Shown one piece after another: positions 9,508 through 21,579 of a DNA stretch of 64,000 bases. Source of the DNA: Ascarosepion bandense (lineage: Eukaryota; Mollusca; Cephalopoda; Sepiida; Sepiidae); contig JBBBDQ010000225.1 in the NCBI GenBank assembly GCA_037127315.1, positions 1,109,001 through 1,173,000 on the forward strand, in the 5' to 3' direction. The position numbers were made by a program, and so were the translations under genes. The notes below the pieces were generated by a model that was not told the origin of the DNA, ran no database searches, and was given only the letters and a program-made list of their open reading frames with translations. Position 1 is the first letter of the stretch. Every line of letters starts with the position of its first letter.

Positions 9508-12480
9508 ATGTCTATCAAGCTAGCCAGCTTGAATGCAAGGGACTTGAGGGATCAGGGTAAGGCTGCCCGCCTGCTTCATGATCCAGGAGACTCACTTTGT
9601 TTACGATGTTGATGTCAGTGTGCTGTCTAGCGACTTTGTTATCTATTCAGCATACAGGGAGCAGCAGGCCAGAGGTGTTTCCTTGTTGGTTAAACATACC
9701 CTGGGTGCTATGGTGGACCTTGTCCATGTTGAAGTTTGGGAACGGTTCATCATGGCTGATATTGCCATGAAAAGTAGGTCGTTTCGGGCTGTTGTGGTTG
9801 ATGCGCCCAACAACTGGAATGAGCAAGTCTTGTTTTTCCGTTATTTGGGACCTTTCCTAGTGGATTCTTTGCGCCTACTCTTAGTGAGAGACTGGAATGC
9901 TATCCAAGCTAGATAGGGGGCAAGGAGCTAGCGGGAGGTCAAGTGATCATAGCTTGGTTGATCTGATTGACGAGTTCGATCTTGTTGATAGATACTGGGC
10001 CGATCACCCTAGGGGGGAAAATGTGAATGTGGACTAATAGTTGACCGTCTACCCAGATAGCTAGCTATCTGGATAGAATGTTAGTGAGAAGGGTCGATCT
10101 AGATTTGTTAGGGTGTCCCACGTTCCACTGGTTAGACTATAGGCCTAGGTTGGCTGGACACTGGAAGTTAACATGTTCTTACTGGACAAGCGGGATTTCC
10201 AGCAACAGCTAACTACATTAGTGCAGCGGGAATTAGTGGTGGGCGGTTATTGGGAATAGGTGGCGGGAGAGGCTTAAGGATAGCACTAGGTCTTTCAGAA
10301 CTGATTATAGCCGTCAACTCACCCTAGCTAAGGCTAATAAGGTAAAGACAAAGATAGATTCTTCTGAGCAGAGGCTGAAGAGGGATCTCCTAGAGATAGC
10401 GTTAGCTAGGCAGGCCTTGGACCGATTGGCTAGCGAGTGATACCAGGGTCAGGTAATTAGAGATAGGTTAAACAAGATATCTAACAAAGCTGTGAACATG
10501 GGCACTGAATTGTGCAAGGAAGATATCCGTTGAGGTGGCAATCAATATATTCGAAAGATCATGACCCCAGAGGGGCGTACTCTTCAGTCAACCAACGATA
10601 TGTGTGAGGCATTTTGACGGCATTCTGAGAGCCGTTTTACCAAGGAGCCTGGTCTCCATGAAGAGGAGTTTCATAGCTATTTAGCCGACTTTCCTTGGCT
10701 TGGGCCGATTGAAACAGCTAGCTGCAAGGGAGAGATCATGGAGGGCAAAGGTCACTTGGCATTGAAGAGGGTCAGACAGAGGATGGTCTACCTAATGAAT
10801 TGTACTTGAGGATGTTGCACATCTTTGTACCAATTTTGACAGTGGTCTACAACAACTGGTTCCAGCAGGGTTCCATGCCTGACCAGATTTCCAGAGTTGC
10901 GATCACGCTGTTGAAAAAGATCAAGGGTGTTGGGAGTTTAGATGATTACAGGCCCATAACTCTGCTAAACACAGAGTTAAAGATTTTGGCCAAGATCCTG
11001 ACAGAGTGTTTGCAGACAGTTGCCAAGATTCTCTTGGGACCCAACCAGACTTGTTCTGTGAGGGGTCGAACAATTCAGAGCAATCTGCACTTGATCCACA
11101 CAATAGTAGAGGGTGTAAAAGACAACGAGCAAGCCACGTTAATCAATTTGGATCAGTCCAATGCATTTGGTAGCATTGACCATCAGTATCTGGCAGCTGT
11201 CCTGCAGGATGCTGGATTCAAAGCCAACTTCTGCAAGTGGATCAGCCTACAGTATCACTCCCCCAGTGCTGTGGTACAGGTGAACGAAAAGTAGTCCGGC
11301 GCTTTTGCACTGTCTTGGACTATTTGTCAGAGTTGCCTGCTGTCACCCCTACTTTATGCTTTGGCATTGGAGCCCCTTCTTCGCTGGATAAGGAACAGGG
11401 CATGCAGTCCGGCCCTATGTGGAACTGCCATTACTGGTGGGGCTCGAGCCAGGTTTCTGCCTATGCCGATGGCGTATCCATTTTTGTGTCGTCCCAGGAC
11501 GACAGTGAGGTGGTACAAAAGGCGCTTGAGCAGTACAAAAAGGTGGTTCAGGCCGGATCTCCAGATGGAGAAAGAATTGGTAGGAGATACCAGCAAAGGT
11601 CGGAGCGTCAGTTGTGATTTGACTTCAGCAGCAGTTGTCTGTGAAGGGCAGGGCTGAGGTGTGTGTTACATACATCTTTCCCCTCATCCTTTAGTGGTTA
11701 TCGGTACTCCCTCTTTGTAGAGACAGTAGGAAGGCAATCAAGGGCTTGTTGTTCGACTTTTTGTGAGGAGGATGTAAGTATCTGATCAACAAAGAGGTCT
11801 GCGCCAAACATCCATCTCATGGGATCTGGGAGTCACTTCTTGAGTCACTGACATGCTTCAAGGTTGGCTTTCCTATGCTGCATCTTGACAGAGGATTCAA
11901 TTTTGGAGAGGAGTGTCAGGGATGCTTTCCCTTGCCTTACTATCACTCCTCCCATTTCACGGGCTGAGCGCTGTCAATCGAAATTCTTACATAAATGTCG
12001 AAGTGCCTTGTGGGCTATTCCTCAGTCCACTGACCTTTCTCGACCTCAGAGGCACTTGTATCGTGTATTAGTAGAGGTGGGGGTGACGAAGGACCTTTTA
12101 CGTGATCGGCTCAGCTTGGCTTGTCGGTGGATGAGTCATGCTTGTTTTGGTCTTGGGCGCCAGCAGTGAATTACCTCAGCAACCCTGAGTTTTCACTTAG
12201 CTGGCGATTGATTCAGAACGGAACTTGCTATCTCTCAATGACAGGGCCTTCAAATGGGGCAGGGCAGATATGCCCAATTGTCATTGGTGTGACCTCGGTT
12301 TAGAAGAAAAGGCTATGCACACCTTCTACCATTGTCCTTAGGTGCACCCCTTTTCGGACTATGTTGGCAAGTTGACGGCTTATCATGCCCGATCTCCTTG
12401 TGCCCATCAATCTCATGTATGTGGGCAATGACGTGTCACCCTCATTTACTGGAGTGTAACAGATGATGTTTATGTTCCTG
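9508..12480 (+). pseudogene. Tx1-like LINE ORF2 (endonuclease and reverse transcriptase), heavily mutated
   Basis: A start at 9508 gives MSIKLASLNARDLRDQGKAA, the usual opening of Tx1-like ORF2. The apurinic-type endonuclease is visible at 9578-9916 (IQETHFV with the catalytic Glu, later RDWNAI). The reverse transcriptase is recognisable at 10850-11470: DYRPITLLNTE, NQTCSVRGRTIQ, LINLDQSNAFG and SAYADG. The catalytic YADD is changed to YADG at 11462-11473. The C-terminal region runs to about 12480 with a Cys/His cluster (CHWCDLGL..KAMHTFYHC). Many stops and frameshifts are present. A second, shorter copy lies on the minus strand at 30325-32907. Clade placement (L1 superfamily, Tx1-like) is from remembered family motifs. 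Confidence 0.75.
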
Positions 12481-12791
12481 GCCATAGCTCAAATGGAGAT
12501 TTGCACGCTGTGAAAGGAGGGAATCTTGCAATATGAGCGTTATTCTTATCAGATTCTTTAAGCATCAACTTAAGATGAAAATCAGATCTGATAGATAGCA
12601 CTTGATATCGACAGATTTTAACAAAAGGCGGGTAAATGTAGCAAGCCTGGTTCATGAGGATAGGGCCAGTTTTGATTTTTTTTTTTGTAAAGTTCCTTTT
12701 TGCACAACTGGGTGGTGACCTGTAAACCTCTCCATGGTTAAGTTAGTCATCTTTTGCGTACCTAGTGTTACGTGTTATAAGTTGTAACAAA

Positions 12792-12793
<2 letters not shown>
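12481..12793 (+). other. LINE 3' UTR ending in a (TA)n tract
   Basis: The segment 12728-12764 (ATGGTTAAGTTAGTCATC...GTACCTAG) is matched by the minus-strand copy at about 30939-30975, so it belongs to the LINE 3' UTR. The element appears to end near 12790, where a (TA)n run begins. Confidence 0.55.
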
Positions 12794-12839
<46 letters not shown>

Positions 12840-12910
12840 TGTGTGTGTATATTCATATATACATATGAATATATATATCTGCGTGTGTGTATATATTCAT
12901 ATATACATGT
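12794..12910. repeat. (TA)n microsatellite and ATATTCATATATACAT variants
   Basis: A pure (TA)n run lies at 12794-12832. Two copies of a unit containing TATATTCATATATACAT with GTGTGT interruptions follow. Confidence 0.9.
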
Positions 12911-13033
12911 GGATATTTCTTTTCATTCAAGTAATTTCTTATTTCTTCTGACATGTTATTGTAGAAATCCCCCGTCAACATCAGATTCTTTAAGCCTTCA
13001 TAATTTTCAATTACTTTTTTCGCCTGGCACCCT

Positions 13034-13699
13034 CTAAGTATATTTCCTTTTGTGTAGCTTATTCAACATATGTCTAACTTTCAAATTTTTATAGTTTCTA
13101 AACTTCTGTCTGTAGGCCTCTGGCACAAGTTCATATGCTTTTAGTATTGCGGCTTTTACAACTTCATAATCTGCACACTCCTCTGTCAACAATGTTGCAT
13201 ACGCCTTTTGTGCCCTCCCCGTCAATGCTGCCTGTAACAGCATAGCCCATTGTTGCTTCGGCCATTTCATGTTTGTCGCAGTTTTCTTGAAATGGTCTAA
13301 ATATTCTTCAACCTCGTTTTTCATAAATTTAGGTAAGAGATGCTTTGCAATCTCAAATTTCTTCTCACCTCCCTGTCTTATTTCCAACTCTTGTAGCCTT
13401 GTTTCCTGTTCAATGTGCACCTTTTCTATCTCTGCTTTAGCGAGTATCCTAGCCTTTTCTAGCTCTATTTGGGCGTTCGACAATTTCGTTTCCTCCCTCG
13501 GGAATTCATCCAATGCCTGTTCTTCAAACACGTCATTGTCTACCATATGTTCTGTTACTATTTTTATTAACTCCATCTTCCTCGTAGACTTTCTAACATC
13601 TAACTCCAATCTTTCCCCAATTTTATACACCTCATCCTTCTTTAATTGTTTTAATTTTCCTGAAGTAGGCTCACTCATAAATTCCTCCACTTTCTCCAT
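13034..13699 (-). pseudogene. Ty3/Gypsy gag (SCAN-like capsid), 3'-truncated
   Basis: A 221-residue frame opens with MEKVEEFMSEPTSGKLKQLK, continues through a Glu/Lys-rich coiled-coil-like stretch (about residues 70-125), and reaches a capsid segment of the Gypsy/SCAN type: VEEYLDHFKKTATNMKWPK, LTGRAQKAY, then YEVVKAAILKAYELVPEAYR. This resembles the retroviral-capsid-derived SCAN fold of Gag proteins. Homology stops at about residue 208, where the frame runs into unrelated sequence. The nucleocapsid and pol are missing. Gag would normally form the particle around element RNA. A primer-binding site lies just upstream, at 13821-13840. The frame itself has no internal stop, so it is younger or better preserved than its neighbours. 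Confidence 0.7.
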
Positions 13700-13820
13700 C
13701 TTGTCCCCTTATTCTATTCGTCCACCTTGTTGCAGTCAGCAATGGTATTATATTTATTTTACAAATCGTTAAATGATTTGTGGCATGAGCCCCCACTTAT
13801 TCAATAAGCATTTAAAATAG

Positions 13821-13840
13821 ATCCCGGACGAAGACCCCCA
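13821..13840 (-). promoter_or_regulatory. Retroelement primer-binding site
   Basis: On the minus strand this reads TGGGGGTCTTCG then TCCGGGAT. It starts two bases after a sequence ending in CA and lies about 120 bp before the gag start. It resembles the tRNA-Pro-type primer site (TGGGGGCTCGTCCGGGAT) of retroviruses and some Gypsy elements, with a small insertion. Confidence 0.65.
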
Positions 13841-13842
13841 TT

Positions 13843-13950
13843 TGTCACATACCCGTATCGACAATGCCCACTAAGATGTTCATGTGTTGCTTCGGATATA
13901 TTACATTTTCACATCTATGGATATATGTTGATCTATCCCAGATTGTGACA
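13843..13950 (-). repeat. Short LTR-like block with terminal inverted repeats
   Basis: The block runs TGTCACA...TGTGACA (13843-13849 and 13944-13950). A flanking inverted match extends the pairing to 12 bp (13838-13849 with 13944-13955). It ends two bases from the primer-binding site, as a 5' LTR should. At 108 bp it is too short for a normal Gypsy LTR and may be internally deleted. Confidence 0.45.
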
Positions 13951-13955
13951 AATGG

Positions 13956-14683
13956 ACAATTAATTGAACAAGAAAATAAAGTAAAATTCTTTCCCAGGTT
14001 TATTTTATTTCAACACAGGCGCTGACAACAAATCAAGGATGAACATTCAGACAGTGTAATTTTGATATAAAATTTTAATGCAAGATCAAAAGAATAAAAA
14101 TAAAAAAAAGAAATCTTAAGAAATTAGAATGTCCAAAAACCTTAACACCGAAATTACTTTTGGATACAATATAGGAAACATGAACAATATACAGGCAATC
14201 GTCGTCTTCTTTCTTTCTTTCTTTACACACTTGAAATTTAAATAGTTTTGTTTTCACTATCTTCAATGTACTTTCCTTTCAGCAGACAGGGTCTGTTATC
14301 TGATGATTTCTCTTTGTTGCTTTCTTTCCTTCTTTACTTCCTCTTCTTTTGGTAAGTTGGTTGTTTTAACTTTCTTGTCTTTACATTAAATAAACTGATT
14401 TGACTCATGGGGGGGCCAGAGTGTTAACGTGGATGCCTTTATGTTAATGCCCCTGTAACCTCTCTGAAGATGGCTCATGTGAGTCGAAAACGTAGAACCA
14501 GCATAAAAAAAAAAACAAAAACAAAATGCTGGACAATTTTTGTCTTTATTTTCACCTGAAATTAAAGCCAAAATACAATGTTTAGAACGGCCCATGATTA
14601 AATATAATAGAAATTGTCTGTTATATTTAACAGTAAATGTTTAGAAAAGTATCTGCTGCCTTGATACACTAAATATATATACA
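13956..14683. other. Mostly AT-rich, with an element tail at 14380-14600
   Basis: No coding frame is recognised. The part from 14380 to 14600 carries CTGAAGA (14464-14470), a short hairpin GGCTC-ATGT-GAGTC, then GAAA (14486-14489). This pattern is typical of the 3' parts of Penelope-like elements and other retroelements. The rest contains TTTC repeats (14205-14223) and no clear signal. Confidence 0.35.
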
Positions 14684-15040
14684 CATGTATATATGAATAC
14701 ACACATTATATATAGGTGTGTATATATTTATGCATATGTACTTATGAATACACACATTATATATAGTTGTATATATATTTATGCATATGTACTTATGAAT
14801 ACACACATTATATATAGTTGTATATAAACTTATGCATATGTACTTATGAATACACACATTACATATAGGTATATATATATTTATGCATATGTACATATGA
14901 ATACACGCATTACATATAGGTGTATATATATTTATGCATATGTACATAGGAATACACGCATTACATATAGGTGTATATATATTTATGCATATGTACATAT
15001 AAATACACATTATATATGGATGTATATATTTAAGCATAGG
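14684..15040. repeat. 51-bp minisatellite, seven units
   Basis: The landmark TGCATATGTA recurs at 14731, 14782, 14833, 14884, 14935 and 14986, exactly 51 bp apart, with a seventh diverged unit 47 bp further on. Since 51 is divisible by 3, the minus strand shows a 17-residue protein repeat, which I take as a by-product. Confidence 0.92.
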
Positions 15041-15049
15041 TACATATTA

Positions 15050-15753
15050 ATACACACGCACACACACACATTTATACATATCTGAATACAAACACAGACA
15101 TACACATATATATATATATATATGAATACACAAACACACATATATACATATATATATATATATATATGAATACACACACATACATATATATATATGATTA
15201 TATATATATATGTGAATACACACACACACATATATATACATATATATATGAATACACACACACACACATATATATACATATATATATGAATACACACACA
15301 CATATATATACATATATATATGAATACACACACACATATATATACATATATATGAATACACACACACACATATATACATATATATGAATACACACACACA
15401 CATATATATATATACATATATATGAATACACACACACACACATATATGAATACACACACACACATATATACATATATATATGAATACACACACACACATA
15501 TATACATATATATATGAATACACACACACACATATATACATATATATATGAATACACACACACACATATATACATATATATATGAATACACACACACATA
15601 TATATACATATATATAATTAGGAATACACATATACATATATATGAATACATACATATATATATGAATACACACACACATATATATACATATATATATATG
15701 AATACACACACACATATACATATATATGAATACACACACACACATCTATATGA

Positions 15754-15784
<31 letters not shown>

Positions 15785-18614
15785 TATATATATATATGAA
15801 TACACACACACATATATATGTATATACATATATATATATATATGTATACACACACACACATATATGTATATACATATATATATATATGTATACACACACA
15901 CACATATGTACATATGAATGCACACACACACGTACATATGAATGAACACACACATATATGTATATATAAATACACACACACATATGTATATATAAATACA
16001 CACACACACATGTATATATAAATACACACACACACATATATATATATGAACACACACACACACCCACATATATATGCACACACACATATATATGAATACA
16101 CACACCCACACACATATATATATATGAATACACACACACACGCATATATATACATATATATATGAATACACACACACACATATATATGAATACAAACACA
16201 CATATATGAATAAACACACACATACATATATATGAACACACACACACACATATATATGAACACACACGCACATATACATATATATGAATACACACACACA
16301 AACATACATATATATGAATACACACACACACATATACATATAAATGAATACACACACACATATATACATATAAATGAATACACACACACATATATACATA
16401 TAAATGAATACACACACACACACACATATATATATGAATACACACACACACACATATATGAATACACACACACATATATATATATACATATATATGAATA
16501 CATACACACAATATATATATGAATACACACACACACATATATATGAATACACACACACACATATATATGAATACACACACACACACATATATATGAATAC
16601 ACACACACATATATATATACGAATACACACACACATATATATATACATATATATGAATACATACACACATATATATGAATACATACACATATATATATGA
16701 ATACATGCACATATATATATGAATACATGCACATATATATATGAATACATACACACACATATGCACATATATATATATGAATACATACACACACATGCAC
16801 ATATATATATATGAATACATACACACACATATGCACATATATATATATATGAATACACACACATATGCACATATATATATATGAATACATACACACACAT
16901 ATGCACATATATATATATGAATACATACACACACATATGCACATATATATGAATACATACACACACATATGCACATATATATATATGAATACATACACAC
17001 ACATATATATATATATGAATACATACACACACATATATATATATATGAATACATACACACACATATATATATATATGAATACATACACACACATATATAT
17101 ATATATGAATACATACACACACATATATATATATATATGAATACATACACACACATATATATATATATGAATACATACACACACATATATATATATATGA
17201 ATACATACACACACATATATATATATATGAATACATACACACACATATATATATATATGAATACATACACACACATATATATATATATGAATACATACAC
17301 ACACATATATATATATATGAATACATACACACACATATATATATATATGAATACATACACACACATATACACATATATATATGAATACATACACACACAT
17401 ATATATATGAATACATACACACACATATATATATGAATACATACACACACATATACACATATATATATGAATACATACACATATGCACATATATATATGA
17501 ATACATACACACACATATGCACATATATGAATACATACACACACATATGCACATATATATATGAATACATACACACACATGCACATATATATATATATGA
17601 ATTCATACACACATGTATATATATATAAATACACACACGCACACATATATAAATACACACACACATACATATAAATACACACACACACATATATATACAC
17701 ACATATATATAAATGCACACACACACATATATAAATATATATATCACACACAATATATAAATACACAAATACACACACATATATGTATGTATATATGAAT
17801 ACACATATACATATATATACATATGTATACACACACACATATGTACATATGAATGAACACACACACATACATATATATATATATGAATGCACACACACAT
17901 ATGTATATATGAATACATACACACACATATAAATACATACACACACATATGAATACATACACACACACATATATATGAACACATACACACACACACATAT
18001 ATGAACACATACACACACACACACATATGAACACATACACACACACATATATGAATACATACACCCACACATATATATATATACACACACACATATATAT
18101 ATAAATACACACACACACACATATATATAAATACACACACACACACATATATATAAATACACACACATATATATATATATATACGTATGTATATATGAAT
18201 ACATACCCATGTATATACACACACATATATATATACATATGTATACACACATATATATGTACATATGAATGCACACACACATATATGTATATATGAATAC
18301 ACACACACACATATGTATATATGAATACACACACACACATATATATATATGAATATACACACATATATGAATACACACACACATATATGAATACACACAC
18401 ACACATATATGAATACACACACACACATATATATATATATGAATACACACACACACACACACATATATATGAATACACACACAACACACATATATATAAT
18501 ATGACAACACACACACACACACATATATATATATGAATACACACACACATATATATGAATACACACACACACATATATATATGAATACACACACACACAC
18601 ACATATATATGAAT

Positions 18615-18661
<47 letters not shown>

Positions 18662-18796
18662 TATATATATGAATACACACACACACACATATATATATGA
18701 ATACACACACACACACATATATATATGAATACACACACACACACACACACATATATATATGAATACACACACACACACACACACATATATATATGA

Positions 18797-18840
<44 letters not shown>
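15050..18840. repeat. 3.8-kb (CA)n/(TA)n compound array punctuated by GAATAC
   Basis: Alternating (CA)n and (TA)n tracts are interrupted by GAATAC every 20-36 bp. Because units are stop-poor, the minus strand stays open for more than 1300 codons of Tyr/Ile/Cys/Val, which is not a gene. In 16987-17349 the GAAT landmark repeats 13 times with eleven 30-bp steps and one 32-bp step, showing local homogenisation. The alternating purine/pyrimidine tracts have Z-DNA-forming potential in theory. Confidence 0.97.
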
Positions 18841-19525
18841 TGTTACGGCTATATAGATAACAAAACACACACACCTATGCACATGAGGGTGGACTTTGGT
18901 AGTAACAAGAGATTGATCATGTGAATGACCAGTGCTAGTGTTGGAATAGCAGGTCAAGGATAGGCAACCTAGATAAAACCCAGACAGGAAATAAATCAGA
19001 TGTCTGATGTTGATCAGGAGATCATAGAAGCAGTAGAAGTTAAAATTTGCGCCAAAAGAAGTCGCGTGAGAAAATTAAAGGAAGAAATTAATCAGTTACT
19101 TGCTGAGTCTCAATGAAGCAAGAACTGTTTGCTAGACTCTGCTAACAATGAAGGAAGTGTGGATCAGCCCGTTTCATTACAAGTAACTTCGGATAAGAAA
19201 AAAAAAACTAAAAGTATAAAGTCTTATTTGTTAAAAGAAGGCAAAAAAAGGAATTATGCCGTCTATCGAGAAAGAAAGAAATATAACAAAGACAAAACGA
19301 AGTTGTATTAATATCTGTATGCCGACACATAATTGTTGAAAAAAAATATATTCGCAAAGCTGTTGTAATTCGTACGCTGATTGCAGTTTATTTGAAGTAA
19401 TGAAAAGAAAGTGAAGATAATCAAATTCTCAAAAGAAAAAGGAAAGAAAACATAGCTACGAAGCTGATGTAATTTGCACACTGATTTAACACTCTTGCCC
19501 CTCAGGCTATTCAACATGAACCAGA
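18841..19525 (+). other. Unrecognised element fragment with one broken frame (19000-19309)
   Basis: A frame starts at 19000 (MSDVDQEIIEAVEVKIC, then a basic Lys/Glu helix), meets a TGA at 19114-19116, and continues in frame to 19309 with a Lys-rich tail (KSIKSYLLKEGKK, then YAVYRERKKYNKD). About 103 residues in all. I do not recognise the family; the position after a repeat array and the single TGA suggest a mobile-element gag-like remnant. From 19340 to 19490 a roughly 95-bp imperfect direct repeat follows (AAGCTG-TGTAATT...GCTGATT at about 19357 and 19452). Confidence 0.35.
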
Positions 19526-20303
19526 CCTAACTCTTTCACTCTGGCCCCTCAACCTCCAGCATCTTTCTCTTCAGGTTGAGATGTCTATTCAGTCTTGCTC
19601 TTTTGTGTTTCTTTGTTAGTGTAATTTTTTTCTTAGCCTTTGCATACTTCAAACCAATCCTATGCAGCGTTCTTTGTACTGTTCGGACGTTTACATCCAA
19701 TTCACATTTCTTTCACTTTTCTTGCTGTAACTTTTTCTCCAGATGTCAAAAGCCGTGTCACAGTCCTCTTCATTCTCCTTTCAGTCCTCTTGCCAATTGA
19801 TCTTTTCCGTCCTCTCTTCTTTTTCCGCTCGGAGTTTGTCTTCAGCATGTATTCGACCATTGATTTCGACAGCTTCAAATCCATGGCGATCCTTCTGATG
19901 CTGAGGCTATCATCCCGCTTCTTCCGTGCCAAACAAACGACTTCTTTTGAATGCATTTTACCTCATTAAACTTAATTGTTTTGCCAGTAAAATAGAACAG
20001 ATAATTGATTCTAATGATGACAGCTAAGTGTACAAGCAGAAAATTTGAATACAGCAACATATACATGAAATTAGCTCTTAATAAAATAGGATTTTTTGTC
20101 ATGTCCGAAAAATAGTGTCGCACAAGTTTTCACAAAAAATCACAAAAAACTAAAATTATCAAAGCCAAACTAAAAAAAAAGATTACACTAGTAGTGGATT
20201 TTCACTCCTCAAATACGTACTTACAATCTCAAAAGTTTTTGGCACTAGTAACCACCTTGAAGTACTTTTTTCAAAGTGTCTGAAAAATATTGTCAGGCCC
20301 CTG
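19526..20303 (-). mobile_element. Tc1/mariner-type DNA transposon, 5' part only
   Basis: On the minus strand the element starts at 20303 with CAGGGGCCTGAC, a Tc1/mariner-like terminal repeat, next to a TA dinucleotide (20304-20305), the usual target site. The transposase frame begins near 19956: KEVVCLARKKRDDSLSIRRIAMDLKLS and further to RRMKRTVTRLLTSGEKVTARKVKE, the N-terminal helix-turn-helix DNA-binding part. After a frameshift near 19700 it continues CELDVNVRTVQRTLHRIGLK up to about 19530. The DDE/D catalytic domain and the other terminal repeat are absent. It is therefore a truncated, inactive copy. Confidence 0.7.
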
Positions 20304-20378
20304 TATACATACATACATATATATACACACATATACATACATATATACACACATACATACACACACACACACATATAT

Positions 20379-20409
<31 letters not shown>

Positions 20410-20430
20410 TATACATATATATATATAACA
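20304..20430. repeat. (CATA)n and (CA)n/(TA)n microsatellite
   Basis: CATACATATATACACACATA variants fill the stretch, directly after the TA target site of the Tc1-type element. Confidence 0.9.
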
Positions 20431-20661
20431 TTATTTACAAATGGAACTTTGTGTGTGTGTGTCCGTGTGTGTCCATTACCTATAGACTGAAATGGCTGAA
20501 CCAATTTTTTTGAAAATTTACACACTTGTACTCTAAGCATCTGCATGCGTTCTTAGCTAGGTTTTGTGACGAGGTAGCCCTGATAAATATCAAAAATCAA
20601 TAATTGAAAAAAATCGGGTTATAGAAAGAGTGCTCCGATTTTAATCAAATTTGATACACTC
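20431..20661 (+). repeat. Interspersed repeat, second copy of the 5540 family
   Basis: A GT-rich start (about 20448-20475) is followed by a low-copy body (GACTGAAATGGCTGAACC, TTAGCTAGGTTTTGTGACG) and ends with the AAAAAATCGGGTTATAGA...TTTGATACACTCAT block shared with 5553-5620. It abuts the PLE frame at 20662. It may be a non-autonomous element; no coding frame is seen. Confidence 0.6.
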
Positions 20662-21540
20662 ATGATAAATACAATGAAACAAACACCCAATCTATCAACT
20701 ATCCTCACTTCTACCAAATATCTAAAAAATACAAACCTATCAGGGAATTTAAAATGTCAGAAACTCAGGTGTTTAATTTGTAAACATTTAGTAAATGACA
20801 CAATATTCTCTGTAGCCAACACCAAAATCAAATTGCACCCACCGTGCCTCACCTGTGACAGCAAAAACATCATATATCTTCTCTTCTGTTCAATATGCCC
20901 CAATAGTGGATATATTGGCGAATCTGGTAATAGTTTTAGATTTTGTTTCAATAACCACAAACTTAGTATACGCCAGAATAATCAATATTCCCCAATAGCA
21001 ATTCACTTCAATCAACCAGGTCACATTTTAGAAAATTGCAAATGTTTACTAATAGACTCCGATTTTAGTTCTACACACACACGCAGAAAGAAAGAAAAAT
21101 ACTGAATTTTAAAATGAAATATACACAAGCTAGGGTTAAATAGGGACTTGGGTGTTTTGAAACTTTACAAATATTTCAATAGCTAAACTTTTTTAGATAC
21201 ATTCCAAAAAATTTTTATCTAAAACAAAATTTATAAGTATTATTAAAGATAGGTTTAGGTTTACGTTTACAAATATTTTTTTTAAAAATCTGTCGCTTTC
21301 TGCGTCACTTGATGCAGCCAAACTCTCTCCACAGACGCGTTACGTGATGTAAACAAACATGTCACGTGATGTAAACAAACCCTCTCCACAGACGCTCTCA
21401 CGAAATACATTTCTAATTTGAATTTTTAAAATCATTTGTTTCTGATGAAGGACCGAGGACGGTCTGAAATATAAAATATAATAATAGAAATAAACAAATA
21501 CTGTCAAAAAAATATATTTTTAAACTCACAACTTTTTAAT
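20662..21540 (+). pseudogene. Penelope-like element C-terminus with GIY-YIG endonuclease and 3' UTR
   Basis: The 20662-21105 frame (147 codons) encodes a Cys-rich linker (CQKLRCLICKHLV, then CLTCDSKNIIYLLFC) followed by SGYIGESGNSFRF and NNHKLSI, then IAIHFNQPGH. This is the order of the GIY-YIG domain in Penelope-like elements (IIYLI.C..C...YIGE....R...H). The reverse transcriptase is missing, so the copy is 5'-truncated as is common. The 3' part contains CTGATGA (21442-21448), hairpin GACCG/CGGTC and GAAA (21466-21469), a hammerhead-like arrangement. GIY-YIG nucleases nick target DNA for insertion. Confidence 0.75.
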
Positions 21541-21579
21541 AATTTTTCCTATATATATATATACAAGTTTATAAAGGAA

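Noticed and set aside
16987..17349. CRISPR-like regular 30-bp units
   Set aside because: The units are contiguous with no unique spacers, the context is eukaryotic, and the sequence is dinucleotide-based.
15010..18957. A minus-strand open frame of more than 1300 codons, with overlapping long frames on both strands
   Set aside because: It consists only of Cys/Val/Tyr/Ile/His/Ser words produced by a stop-poor (CA)n/(TA)n array. It is open in several frames at once and has no composition or structure expected of a protein.
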